Source: Raffaelea ambrosiae (taxonomy: Eukaryota; Ascomycota; Sordariomycetes; Ophiostomatales; Ophiostomataceae). Taken from it: a stretch of DNA of 64,000 nucleotides. Positions 21,641 to 33,465 of the stretch are shown piece after piece. Position 1 is the first letter of the stretch. The number at the start of each line of letters is the position of its first letter. The notes under the pieces were generated by a model that had not been told where the DNA came from, ran no database searches, and saw nothing but the letters and a program-made list of their open reading frames with translations. The position numbers and the translations under genes are program-made. The stretch is taken from positions 956,725-1,020,724 of the forward strand of contig PCDI01000009.1 of NCBI GenBank assembly GCA_002778195.1, written 5' to 3'.

Positions 21641-22978
21641 CCCTTCCCAAGCTTTGTGGAACCAGACGATCGACACAGAAAAGAGAAGTGGGTTCGGGTT
21701 GTCGTGGGAGCAAAAAAAGAAGAAGAGAGAAGCTCTCTTGGGCGAGTCGGCAGTCGAGGCCCTCCAGGTCCAAAGAATTGGGCGTTGCGGTTGGCTTGCC
21801 GGGTCGAATGGTTTGCGTGGAAGGCACGCACCGGAAAAGAGGGACAAGAGGATGGAATTTGCGTGACAAGGGAAAAGCACGGCGGAACAACTACATAGTA
21901 ACTACAGCCAAAAAATAAAAAAAAGAACGATCATGCGTTTTGGGCGTGTCCGTGGAATCGAGATTGGGGTGGAGCTATGGGGGGGGGGAGGAGGGAGGGC
22001 AGGCCACACACGCCTTCCTGGGCAAGGCAGCCTCGGGGATGGGAGGGGGAAGGCAAAGCTTGTCCCGTGTAAATGTGTCTGTGTCAGCCACCACCCACTC
22101 CTAGTCGTACAGCCCAGTGGGGCCACGCCTCAACAGCTGTGCCTTCCAAAAACAGTTCATGATCTTTTTTTTATTTTTTTTTATTTTTTAAAAAAAAAAG
22201 GGCTCTCTCGGTCGACTAATATGTTATGTAAGCCACGCCAGAGACACTTGGTCGCTGTCCGCATACCCATTGCTGAATGTCCTTTTTGTCTCGAACGCGC
22301 ATCTCTTTGTTCTCGTCACGCACGCGTCTTCGCTCCGCCGCTTCGGCCTTTATTTTTTGGATATTGTCTTTTCATTGGAAGACATGACTAACTATTAAGA
22401 AATTGTTGATGTATATCTGTGTGTGTGTGTGTATGTGTTTATGTAATATGTGTTGGGTCCCCTCTGTACGTGAAAGATGGGGCATGCATTGGAAAAAAAA
22501 GGAAAGTAGAACAAAAGTCGCAACACAACAAAGACATAGGAGAGAGAAAGATAGAAAAAAAAAAAAGGAAAGACCGGTGAAAAAAAGACCAGACCAAAGA
22601 GACGTCCAAAGAGAGAGAGAGAGAGAGAGAGAAGCCATGACCTTTTTTTTTGCCACCAAAGAACCCCGGTTCCCGAAACCCAGGCAAAATCCGGCCCGGG
22701 CCAAAATACATAAAGAGAGAAATTGTGAGAGAACAGCCCTTTCTATGAAAAAGAGAGAGAGAAAGAGAGAGAGAGACGTTGGGGGAAAAAAAGAAAAAAG
22801 GTGAGTTTCCGTGGAGGTGTGCTTGTTTGGGGAGGGACGTAGATGTGGTGTGGACGGTTGTTTGTTGTCGTCGGTGAAAGCTGTGAAAGCCCAGTGTGGA
22901 ATCGTCCCTCGACCTTTCTTGCCTCCTTTGGTTCCAAAAAGGCCTCGGTTTAGAGGATGAATGAGAAAGGAAAGCAAA

Positions 22979-23075
22979 GCCTGTTCGAGGCTAGAAGAGT
23001 GAAAGCCTGTTCGAGGCTAGAAAGTGAAAGCCGGTTCGAGGCTACAAGGGTGAAAGCCTGTTCGAGGCCAAACGA
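22979..23075. repeat. 24-base tandem repeat (AAAGCCTGTTCGAGGCTAGA type), four copies
   Basis: Four copies of GTGAAAGCCTGTTCGAGGCT with short variable joins. Each contains the near-palindrome AGCCTGTTCGAGGCT, which could form a small hairpin. The array lies about 410-510 bases beyond the stop codon of the TM7S3-like gene. Confidence 0.8.
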
Positions 23076-23486
23076 AGCAAAAAAAGCAAGAGAAAGAAAA
23101 GGAAGCCGTCCGCGTGCTGTTGGCTGGGCGCGTGCTAGGATATAAAGGTGGAAAAGAAAAAGACAACGCTGGGAAGAAGGGAAGAGGTGGAAGAGAAGAG
23201 AAGGATGCAAGAAACCAACCAAAGCGGGAAACAGAAACCAGAAACCAGAACAGAACGGAAACCAGATATCAAAGCTGGAAAGCAAAGCAGAACAGAAACC
23301 AGATATCAAAGCTGGAAACCAAAAACCATCAAACAAAAAGCTGAAAAGCAAAAAAAAAAAAAAAAAAAAAGGGAAAACGTCGCCTCGTGGGAAAAATCAG
23401 ATGGACAAGAGAAAAAAAAAAAAGAGAGCACCAAAAGGGGAGAGCACACCTCCGGTCAGAGCATCACGGGGCTCATTTCGCCGAGG

Positions 23487-25764
23487 CTATTTCGCCGAGG
23501 CCTGCATCCGCCGCATGGCTTCCCGGTGCGCGTCCTGCAGATCGCCGCGCCGCATCCGCTCCTCAAACGCCCGCTCCGTCCGCTCCTTCTCCAGCCGCTC
23601 CATCTCCCGCCGCTGCACCTCCGCCTCCTTCTGGTTCAGCAGGTAGTTGCGGCTCGCGTTGATGCTCTGCTGCACTTCTTGCTCCCGCCCGCCCGAGTAC
23701 GGCGCCGGCGCCGCCACCGACCCCCGCGGCGACGCCCCCGCCCCAACCGCGGCGGCGGCCGCGGCGGCAGCGAGGTACGGCTGCGACATCGACTCCCGCA
23801 GCCCCCCCGGCTTGCCGCCGCTGCCCGCCGGCACGACCGGCACGCCCGTGCGGAGCTCGTGCGCGACCGAGTTGCGGAACGTGGCCAGCTGCGCCTGGCG
23901 CGCGGCCGTCGACGGCAGGTGCTGCAGGCCGCGCTTCGGCTGGTGGCTGTCAAAGTGGGTGCTGCCGGCCGTCGTCGCCGGCAGCGGCGGCGGCACCACG
24001 ACCGACGCGCTCATCGCCGTCGACGCCCGCGGGCCCTCGCCCATGCTCATCTGGCTCGACTGCCGCATCAGCTGGCGCCGCGCGCTCATCGGCAGGTCGT
24101 CCAGGTCCACGTTGGCGCCACCCGGCTGGAAGCCGTTGTACACGGAGCCGCTCTCGCTGGCCGGCGCCATCGGCGCCATCGGCGCCATCGCCGACAGCGA
24201 CGGCATCGTCGACAGCGACGGCATCGCCGTCAGGCTGCCCATGGCGGGCGCCGCCGCCGCCGCCGTGCCCATGGGCCCGCCGCCCACGTACAGGCCCGTC
24301 TGCGACTTGCTGCGCAGGAGCATCTCGCGCTGGCCGATCAGCGTCTGCGGGCTGGAGTAGGACACGACACCCGGGATCGGGGCCGTGTTGTAGGCGGCCG
24401 TCGCCATGTTGGCCGCCTCGGTGCCCGCCTTCATGCTGGCGTTGTCGCCATAGTTGCTGCTCTGCCGCCGCTCCACCGACCCGCCGGCCCCCTCGGCGGC
24501 GGGCGTGCGCTCGGGCGCCTCGGACTCCTCCGCAATGGGCTCGTTCCGCAGCAGCGACGCGCGCCGGCTGATGTGGTTCGCGGACAGACTCCGGAAGCCA
24601 CTCATGAACGTGTTCCGGCTGGCCGCCGCAGCCGCCGGGGCCACGTCCTGCACCGTGATGGACTGGCGCGAGTTGGACCGCGAGAGCGTCGGCGGCGACG
24701 GAAGCGCGGCCGCGGCCGCTGGGTTCGGCTGGTGCGGGAGGTGGCCGTACGCCACCGGCGACGACACCGAGCGCGGGGCCGCCGGTGGCGGCGCGCCGGT
24801 GGCGGCGGTCTGGGTCAGCTCGGCCACGTTGATCGGCGCGGGGGCCTCGTCGTGGAGCGGGGCGTCCCCGGCGGACGCCATGGACGGGTGCGCCGAGGGC
24901 GCGTCGGGCTGCTGCAGGTAGTCGTCCAGGGCCAGCGTCTCGGGCTCGGGCGTCTCGGCGTTGCTCAGATGCTTGGCCCACTCGTTGGTGCGGTACGACA
25001 TGGCAATGCGCGACAGCGACCGCGGCAGCCGGGCGCGGGTCAGGCTGGCCGGCGTCGAGTTCTCCGAGACGTCCGACTTGCCCTGGCGGCTGCCGCCGCC
25101 GCCGCCGCCTGTCTCCTCCGGCTGCTGCTGCTGCTGCTGCTGCTCCGCGGGGCTGGCCGTCCGGTCCCGGTCGGTGGCAGAGAACTCGCTGTTGGCCGTC
25201 TTGGCCATCATCGTTGTGGAGTCCGTGCATGCAGCGGGCGACGGCGGCATGTCCAGGATTTCGGTGTTCACCGTCTCGCCCGACACCGGCCGCGCCTCGG
25301 CACTCTTGTCGTGGGGCGGCGACAGCAGAGCCGAGGCCACGGCCTTGGTGCTCGTGCCCTGGGCGCTCTTGCCCTGGGCTGCCGGTTCGCCTGTTGGCTC
25401 GCCCAGCTCGGCCTTGACCTCAATGTCCCGGGACACGCGCTTGTCGCTGCGCTTGTTGTTGTTGTTGTTCTCGTCGTCGTCGTCGGCATCGTCATCGGAG
25501 CTCATTCCGTCGACGGTGGCCGCCACCGACTCGTTGTCGTCGTGGCGCACGAAGCGGATCGACTGCGCCGTCACCAGGCCTTCGCTGCTCTCGCCGAGCG
25601 GGCCGTTGCGGTTCTCGAGGTGGGCGCCGCTGGGGCGCTTGCTGCGCTGGGACAGGCTGCGGAAGACATCGGCCGATCCCTGCGACAGGCGCTTGGCCAG
25701 CGACCGCCGGTGTTCCCGGACGCCGTCATCCTCGTCGGCAAACGTCGCCACCGAAGACCGATCG

Positions 25765-25797
<33 letters not shown>

Positions 25798-27610
25798 GCT
25801 TTCTCGGTACCTTCCCCGCCTCCGCGGCGAACAGGAACGCGGAAGGGCAACGGCACAATGTCCGGCGTGGCGGTGGCCGAGACACCGGCTGCGGCCGCAG
25901 CCTCCTTGGCCAGACGGTCCGGACTGTGCTGGGGAGCAGCATCATCATCATCCGGCGGGCCGTTCGGGAACTCGTCTTGGGCGACGCGCACAGTGACCTT
26001 GCCGTCCTGCTCGTTGCTCTCCATGACCATCTCGGCGGCGCCCTTGGCCTGGATGGCGGCCATGGCATCCTCGTTGGCGGGCATCTCGGCCAGCTCGATC
26101 TGCTCGCCGTCGTCGGCTCCGTCCACGACTTCGCCGTTCTTCTCGGCCAGGGCCACGGCCCGCGTATGGGCATCCATGACCTTCTTTTCGCTGTCCATGT
26201 CGCCCACGCCCGAGTCGGGGGTCGAGTCGTTCTCCGAGGCGCGTCGCGCCTGTTTCCTTCCGTCGCCGTACACGGCTTCCCACTGCTGGCGCTCGCGCGC
26301 ATTGGCCGCCTCCAGCTGGCGGCCGAGGGCCTCCTCCTCTTCCTGGCGCTTGGCGTCGGCCAAGGCGGCTTCCGCCTCGCGCTTGGCCCGGCGCTCCTGC
26401 ACAACGCGCCACAGCTTGAGCTGGGACACGATGCCGGCGAGGAAGAGAATCACGGTGACCGCGAGCTCGACGCGGATGCCTCTGGTCAGGGGGTACGTAT
26501 CGGCGCCGAGCGGGAAGAGGTTGTCGTTCAGGTCCCAGATGTACGCCCAGAACTCCTTGAGGCCGGCGCGGCTGAAGGCGTCGATGCCCAGGACAGTGAC
26601 GGTGGCACCAGAGAAAGCAAGGCAGACAATCAGCGCGTATTGGCGCGTCCAGTGGGTAAAGTAAAAGGCAAATCCGCCGACGGTGAAGGCGACAATGAAG
26701 ATGGTCTTGCCGGTCGCGTCCTGCATGAGGCCGCCCTCGTGCAGGCACAGGAGCCACATGCCGAAGCTGAATCCGCCCAGCAGGCAGCCGAGGCCCTCGG
26801 TGATGTCTTTGAAAATGATGGCCACGCCTCCGAGAATCAGGCCCGTGCAGACGGCGGCCGCGACGAAGCCGCCCTGGACGGCATTCTTGACAGGCGGCGT
26901 CATGACATAGATGATCAGGACGGTGGTGCCCAGACTGGCCAAGAAGGCCGTGGAGAAGAAGGTGTGGAGGAAGCGCTTCTTGATGCCGATCAGGGTGTAG
27001 ACGGCGCCCGTCAGGATCATGATGATGCCGGCCACGCCCCAGCCCGGCGTGAGCTCCGGCGTCAAGGGTAGCGTGCCGCTGGCAATGGTAGCTATGCGTC
27101 GTGGTTGGGTTATATTAGTTCCAGATTCATGCCATGTAGGTTGGTCGGGTCACGACCCCTGTCGCGGAGACAGAGAGGGGAAGGCAAGGGTGCAAGGAAA
27201 GAGAGCTTACTGTTGAAGAGGGTCTCGTTCAGAGACGTTCCATTGCTGGTCAGGGTAGGAACAGCAGACGTTGCCGATGCGGTCGTGGACGAGGTAGCGT
27301 GTGTCTGGGCGGTCGATGTCGTCTTGTGGGTGGTGGTTTTGGCCGTGGCCGTGGTGGTGGGCGCCGTCGAGGTCTCGGCGGCCGTCGTCGTGGCGTCCGT
27401 GTCGGCGTCTGTGTCTGTCGTCTGCGCCGCTGCTGACGAGGCCGCGTCGGCTCCGGTTGTGGAAGCGGCGGCCGCGTCGGCTGTCGTCGCGGTGGTGGTG
27501 GCCGGCGTGTCTCTCCTCAGGTACAAGGGGTCAATGAGGCCTGCGGCGACGACATTGGACCAGAGCAACAGGCAGGCGAGAGCCCGGACGCGGGGGCCTC
27601 GCAACTTCAT
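23487..27610 (-). CDS. TM7S3/TM198-like (DUF4203) membrane protein (two exons, 1334 aa)
   Basis: Exon 1 (27610-27211) encodes a signal peptide (MKLRGPRVRALACLLLWSNV) and a Thr/Ala-rich, probably O-glycosylated stalk of about 110 residues. The 119-base intron (27210-27092) starts GTAAGC, has a candidate ACTAAT branch site about 30 bases before the acceptor, and ends CATAG. Exon 2 (27091-23487) joins in phase 1 to give NTTIASGTLPLTPELTPGWG, the conserved entry to the membrane domain. About seven helices follow (residues 145-360), including GWGVAGIIMILTGAVYTLIG and FVAAAVCTGLILGGVAIIF, as in the TM7S3/TM198-like domain. The remaining 950 residues are a disordered cytoplasmic tail rich in Asp/Glu and Ser/Pro, with poly-Ala and poly-Gln runs, ending in a charged coiled coil (QKEAEVQRREMERLEKERTE). 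The function of this family in fungi is not established. A start 72 codons upstream (27826) is possible but adds no plausible signal sequence. Confidence 0.87.
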
Positions 27611-28471
27611 GGTGGCGAGTGGCTGGCTGGCAGAACAATGCGCTCTCCCGTCGGTGAAGAGTGGTGAGAGCTGGGGGTTCGAAGCTCGGTTCCGGGATCT
27701 GGTTGTCGTCGACGACAAGAGGCTGCTGTGACGGGAACGCGGACAAGCTCTCTGGACGTCCAGATGGAGAGTTTTGCTGGGGGAGCAGGCAAAAATAGAA
27801 AAGAGAACGAAAAAGAGAGAAATCAAACGGTCCTAGGAAAAGGGAACAGGCCTTAGCCGACCTAATATGACAAAAGACAGGGTCTAGTGAGCTTGGCCTT
27901 TGTCTCATGCCCCCCTGTAGCAGCAGTGGAATACCCAAAGCTCGGGTCGTGTACGTGTAGAGTTGGGTTTCGATGTGGAGGAGGAGGGAGGGAGAGAAAG
28001 AATGGGGGGGGTGGTTGATAGGGAAGTGGTCGATGGATATGGTGTAAGACACGGCACGCCAGGACGAGAACTCGGGCAACGCCACTGGAGAGACAACAGG
28101 CGTGTAGTGAAGGATCGAGTGGACGACACCGGCAGGAGGGGAGCAGAGGAGAGCAGGATCTGTGTGTGGCGGGCGGGTCAGCACGGGGAGGCTACGATGT
28201 AAGTGGATGGAGAGGCAAGAGATGCTACTACTCGCACTCGTAGAGGGGACACCACGGAATACTACGTAAGATACATGGGACGAGGTACAGTTCTGGGTGG
28301 GCTGCTGTGTACTCGTACCAGGTATGGGTGAAGCTGAAAGGATCGGAAAACCGGGGTGGGTGACAATAAGAAGCAAAGAGGGTGCAAAAGTTCTTGGGCG
28401 ATCGGGCTAGTGAGGACAGGGGGGTGAGGTCGAGCAAAAGCGGAAGACAGAAACGTCGTGATCGGTGGCCT

Positions 28472-28497
28472 GGGGGGGGGGGGGGGGGGGGGGGGGG
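28472..28497. repeat. G homopolymer of 26 bases
   Basis: An uninterrupted run of 26 guanines in the gene-poor region; it could form G-quadruplexes and is a likely sequencing weak point. Confidence 0.85.
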
Positions 28498-29127
28498 TGG
28501 CAGAGACAGGAGGTGGAGTCTCAGGACAGTTTAGACTCAGCCTGTGAGGAGCGCAGGACCGCAAACCAGGCAACTCTGCCCCATAAGCTGAGAGGGCCAA
28601 CCAAGACAGAAAAAGCAAAGACGATGGGACGGTCGACACATCATCAGCTGGGCGATGCAACAGAGGCGAGCCACTGCTTGGCCAGTACACTTGGTAAGAC
28701 ACTCGTAGCGAGGCGGCCAGCACAGAGGCCGGGCTGGGAGCTGTCAACGAGGACGCGGGGACGGCCATCACAGGCCGCCGTCGTATGGACGGGCTCGGGG
28801 GGGGGGAGTGCGACGGGCACCCAGGAGACGAGCGAGCGATGCCAATGAAGGGAGGCGGCATGTGCTGTCCAAGGCCGAGTTGAGCCTCACAGCTGCATGG
28901 CATGCTGGTGAAAGAGCAGCGATCAGCGTGCGGCGATCCGCGAGCTGCCCACAGCTGTGCCGTCGTCGGCCACGGTTGGTTGGCCAGTGAGAGACGCCTT
29001 TGAGCCAGCTCGCCGTGCGCAGCTGTGTTATTACAAAGTATGAGACCGTTTGCTTTTGTGGGTTTGGGGACGACAAGTAACGCGTTAGTCACCACTCAAA
29101 TTCGCGCGGGCCAGGATCAGGGGTGCT

Positions 29128-29175
29128 AGCGGTATTAGTGGGATTAGTGGTATTAGTGGTATGAGTTATTAGTGG
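29128..29175. repeat. 9-base tandem repeat TATTAGTGG
   Basis: Five imperfect copies (TATTAGTGG, GATTAGTGG, TATGAG, TTATTAGTGG) run head to tail in non-coding DNA. Confidence 0.7.
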
Positions 29176-30207
29176 CGGACGTGCAGTAGCGCCCCAGACA
29201 GACCCGGGCAAACGGCCGCGGCCAGGGAGCACGACGGAAGCGGCAGAGCAAGACAGCGCTCGCAGGAGTATCGCATAGCAGAACAGCATGCCTACCGGCC
29301 TACCGGGCGCAGCAGCTGTCTGAGACGCTGTGAAACCGGGCCTGGGGCTGACTGACTACCTGGCTGGCTGGCTGGGGACAACCAGGGCATGCCAGCCAGG
29401 CAGCTCCGTGCTCGGGTTCGTTCGTTCTCCCGCATTCTGTGTGTGGGCTGGTTTGGCTGTCTCGGCTTTGGTTGCCGTTCCTACATAATAGATAGACCAT
29501 ATTAGTAGAGAGCCTCGTCAGCATTCTGCCGTATCGGCCAGTCTGCCAGAATCTGTCTCAATATCTGCCACGCCATTTCGGCAGCACCCCTTTCTTTTGG
29601 ATCTCGGCGAGTAGAGCCACGCAGAGAGAAAGGGAAAAAAAAGAGGAAAAAAAGAAGACCGAACGACAGAAGCCACCGGGTCAGGCAGAGCACCACGCGC
29701 GGACCACAGACAATATGGTGGTATTAGCCGTACGAGGGAGTGAGCCTCGCACGCAAAGACACACGCAGACACACGCACAGGTTCCGGGAGATGAGCAGGG
29801 GCATATAGTGGACAGGGGTCGAGGAGTGTCTGTAAAGGGAATAGGGGGTCTGTCCGTGGCCAGATAGCTCCAAAAGCTTTGCTCCAACAGAACCCCAAAT
29901 GACCCAGACAAGCCCAGACACAAGCCCGGATAGCCCCATTCGCGCAGGGACAAAAAGGAAAGAAGCGTGGCTTGGGGCACAGCACCGCGAAATTGGGGTG
30001 CAGGCCTTCATGCTAAAATGGCGCGGGCCAGGGCCACGAGAGGCGAATGGGGGCATTCGAATATTACGATGCCCGTAATAGAGGGAAGCCAAAAAAAAAA
30101 GAAGAAAAAAAAAAGAGTGAAGACGACTGGCGGAGGAAGGACGGCCTTGTACCAGTTCCCAAAAAGAAACGATCTCGCAATGTCGGCTTAGTTTGTGTCC
30201 CAGGCGG

Positions 30208-30510
30208 ATTGGTCATTTGCCCATTTGCCCATTTGCCCGTTTGCCCGTTTGCCCATTTGTTTGGCTTGTTAGTATTGCTTCTGCTCATGGTGCTGATGCT
30301 TGTTTTTGCGGTGCTGTTGCGGCGATCTTCGGTGAAGTCTCTTGTTTTGGCTTCTTTTGGCTTCTTTTGGCTTGTTTTGGCCTCTTCTTTTGGCTTCTTT
30401 TTGGCTTCCTTTGTTGTCTCCCTTTGCTGTCTCCCTTTGCTGTCTCCCTTTGCTGTCTCCCTTTGCTGTCGCCCTTTGCTGTCTCCCTTTGCTGTCTTCC
30501 TTTGCTGGCC
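30208..30510. repeat. Cluster of three T-rich minisatellites
   Basis: Three arrays lie in sequence. The first has TGCCCATT/TGCCCGTT octamers (30219-30260). The second has TTTTGGCTTC decamers (about 30346-30405). The third has 14-base CCCTTTGCTGTCTC units, about seven copies (30418-30500). They give long Phe/Leu/Ser-rich open frames on the + strand that are artefacts of the repeats. Confidence 0.75.
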
Positions 30511-33432
30511 ACCTGTTTTGTCTTCTTTGTCTTCTTTTGTTGCCGTCTCTCGTTATCTCCCTTGCTGGCTCCCTTGTTGGCTTCCTTGTTTGGCTTCTTT
30601 TTGGACCCCTTCTTTTGCTTATTGTTGGCTTCCTGGCTTTCCTTTTTTCACTTGCCTCATTTGTTGCTTTCTTCTTTGGCGGGTGTCCACAATGATAGCT
30701 TTCATTCACACGATGCATTGTCGTGCACATGCATTGTGCGTGCACCCATATGTCGAGATACTTTGTACAAGAGTACGAGTACGAGTACATACTAGTATGT
30801 GCGTGTTTGGTGTTGCATCCACCTTGGTCCGTTTCCCATCCGATGGGATTCTGCCTTCTCTACACATTGGGCTGACAAAATGCCCATTTACTGTGTTCGC
30901 AAAAAGGATTCTGCCGGCAGGTGCGATGGAATCTGCGTAGGGGAAATAAAATAAAAATGGCCGAACGAGAACCACTAGAGTTGAAAAAAAAAATTTAGCG
31001 ATTTAATCTTATCGAAAAGGAAGGCACGTCCTTGCCATTTCCCAAGTGAGCAGATGACATGATTCGGGCTTGCCCATTTTACCAGCCGAGCAGCGAGAGC
31101 CAATCAATAGACCCACTTCTCTGTCGCAGGTACCCGCGGCGGACTACCGTGTAATAAGACAAACTCAATTTGCGACAGGGGTATTGGATCAGGTGTGGTA
31201 GGTACATGCAAGTGGTACGAGTTAGTGTGATGTAATATGTAGCACTATGAAGATACAAAAAAAGTTTCGCGCTTTCTTTTTCAGACGTCCGTGGAAGGAG
31301 GTTACATTGTTGGCTTCAGCCAAAAGAAAGAGAAAAGAAAAAGAAAAAGAGGAAAGTGCAGAAAATATACAGGGTAGTAATGACAAAAAGAAAGGCAAGA
31401 AGACAATAACGTAGAAATACAGGGGGGAAAAAAGAAATACGGTAAATACGAAAAAAAGGCCAAAAAGGCGACTAATACAGTAAAAAAAAAAGAAGAAAAG
31501 AGCAATTACGGCGTGCAGTAGCTCCAGAGGACAAACTACGCAGCACTCCGCACAAGCACAAGCACAAGCGGCTCTGTGCCAGTGTCCTTCTCTAAATGAA
31601 TCTGTATATTTGTTGCGCCTACTTGCGCCGACTTGCGCCGGCGGCATTGACGAAGGATTGAAGATACTACGAGCATGTACACAGTCAGATACATAGTCAG
31701 ATGCAATCCTCCAGGACAGCACGCGCCAGTGTCAGCAAATCTCCCGAACAGGTTTTTTTCTAGGAGGTTCGGCTTGTTTGGGGCTTTGCTTGTCTTGGGA
31801 TCTTTGCCAACAGATCTGTTGGAGCTTAAAAAAGCGCCGGCGGAAAAGCATTACCACAGCAGATGGGCAGACTACTATGTATGGCCGAAAGAAGAAACAA
31901 GAAACAACGCGAGTACACCACCAGACACGCGGCCGGACCGGCCGGGCGTGCTGGCAAGCGGCCCTTGTAAGCGATGTTGTTTATGACATTGTGAGCCGTT
32001 CTGTTGGCTCGCGTTGGCTGGGTTTTTTTTTTTTTGACAGGCCACGGAAGAAGCAAGCAGAGATGAAGCACAACCAGACTAGAAGATAAGAGCGATGCAA
32101 AGACTGGAAGACGACTGGAAGACGACTGGACGAGAGGACGACACGACTGCCCGTAGAAAAACAAACCACCCACTCGTATCTATCCGATCAACACTCACGC
32201 ACACGCTCACACCAATAGCAACGATGCCCAATATTGACAAATCGGGGTGAAGTGGACCGACCAGGCCTGGCTGGGGGGGACCGAAGTTCGGGACTTTTTT
32301 TTTTTCCAGGGCGCAATAAGAAGGTGAGATATTATGAGAGCGAACCGGTGGGCAAAGTGGGCGATTTGGGTGTGGGAGAGCGGGTGGACGAGTAGTGCAC
32401 AGGCGCGTGAAAGGGGGAGGGGAAATAAAAAGACGTGTTTTTTGGTGTGTTGGTCCGTCCGCTCGCGATTGGCGAGAAGAACGTCCGGGTGCTCTTCTTT
32501 TTCTCCCTCTTGTCTCTTTGCACTCTCCCAGCGTCGCAACTGGAGTGGACTATCTCGTATGTGCGCCACCCTTCCAGGAGACCCAGGATGTTGTACGGTG
32601 TAAAAATAAAAACAAAAAAAAAAACTTCCTAGGTCCCCCCCCCCATGACGCCGCACTGCCAGGACCCATGAAAATCGCGAAAATCCCAGCCAGCCTGCAC
32701 AGCCCAAAACAAGGCATGATCAGCCAGGGCTGAGAAGACGAAAAAAATAAAGGAAGGCAGAGACAAAGAGGAAAAGTGTACTACATAGTAGTAGTACGAG
32801 CGCATGTAGTCACGAAGAATCCATGCAGCACGTCATTCTTCTCTTTTTTTGGCCGACTTTTTTTTTCTTCCTCTTGTCTTTTTTGTTCGCTCGCGCAACG
32901 AGATGGGCAATTGAGCGGTGGACCATGCAGTCAAGCCACAAAGCGTGTACATATGCAACCTGACAATCATACATGGTAGACAAAGACACCGGCCATGGAC
33001 AAAGTATCGGACCATGCAAAAACGTGTATCCTCTTGTGCGTGCCACGTATGGGCTCGGGGAGGCACTGCTGCTCGGGGAAGGGACGCTGCGCGCACACAA
33101 TACGACTGTGCTGCGCGAGGGCACACTGCGACACTGGGGAAGCGGGACATGACTACATAGTCCCCTGAACAACTGCACTACCACCACGGTCAACAGGCAC
33201 AATGCGACCTCGGCCGGGTCCAGACGTCTGTTCGGGGGGGTGCGCTGCGCGTGGTTGCGTGTGGCTTGCGTGTGCTGAGACGACTTCGCCACGGGGGTTT
33301 AATTGAAAATGGCAGGGGAGGAGCAGGGGAGCCGTCTGCTACAGGGCCCTATCCAGGCTGTCCAGGGCTGCCCAAGACAGCGTCTCATCTGGGGCCATCC
33401 ACTCCATCTGTGCTCCTTCCATCTGCACGTTT

Positions 33433-33434
<2 letters not shown>

Positions 33435-33464
<30 letters not shown>
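33435..33464. repeat. T homopolymer of about 30 bases
   Basis: An uninterrupted run of about 30 thymines. It is followed within 100 bases by three CTCGCTTCGGAA units (33515-33555) related to the dispersed GAGCGAAGC repeat family. Confidence 0.85.

Positions 33465-33465
<1 letters not shown>

Larger units (their letters stand above)
21281..23486. other. Intergenic region with several tandem repeats, no gene seen
   Basis: This separates the start of the GFA-like gene and the 3' end of the TM7S3-like gene. It contains a 10-base array (21505-21640), a GA microsatellite (about 22613-22631), a 24-base array (22979-23075), a duplicated 35-base segment (23253-23320) with the shared core GAAACCAGATATCAAAGCTG, and an A run of about 22 bases near 23349-23370. 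The open frames come from these repeats. No convincing exon was found. Confidence 0.55.

Noticed and set aside
23148..27071. A 1307-codon open frame antisense to the TM7S3-like gene
   Set aside because: It mirrors the GC-rich third codon positions of the real gene on the other strand, is dominated by Arg, Gly, Ala and His, and has no domain. The minus-strand gene has a signal peptide, helices and a spliced junction.
28262..29095. A 277-codon open frame on the minus strand with a Pro run
   Set aside because: The Pro run is the translated G/C homopolymer and the remainder shows no domain or codon bias.
30047..30940. A 297-codon open frame on the + strand in the gene-poor region
   Set aside because: It is translated from three consecutive minisatellites (Phe/Leu/Ser repeats).
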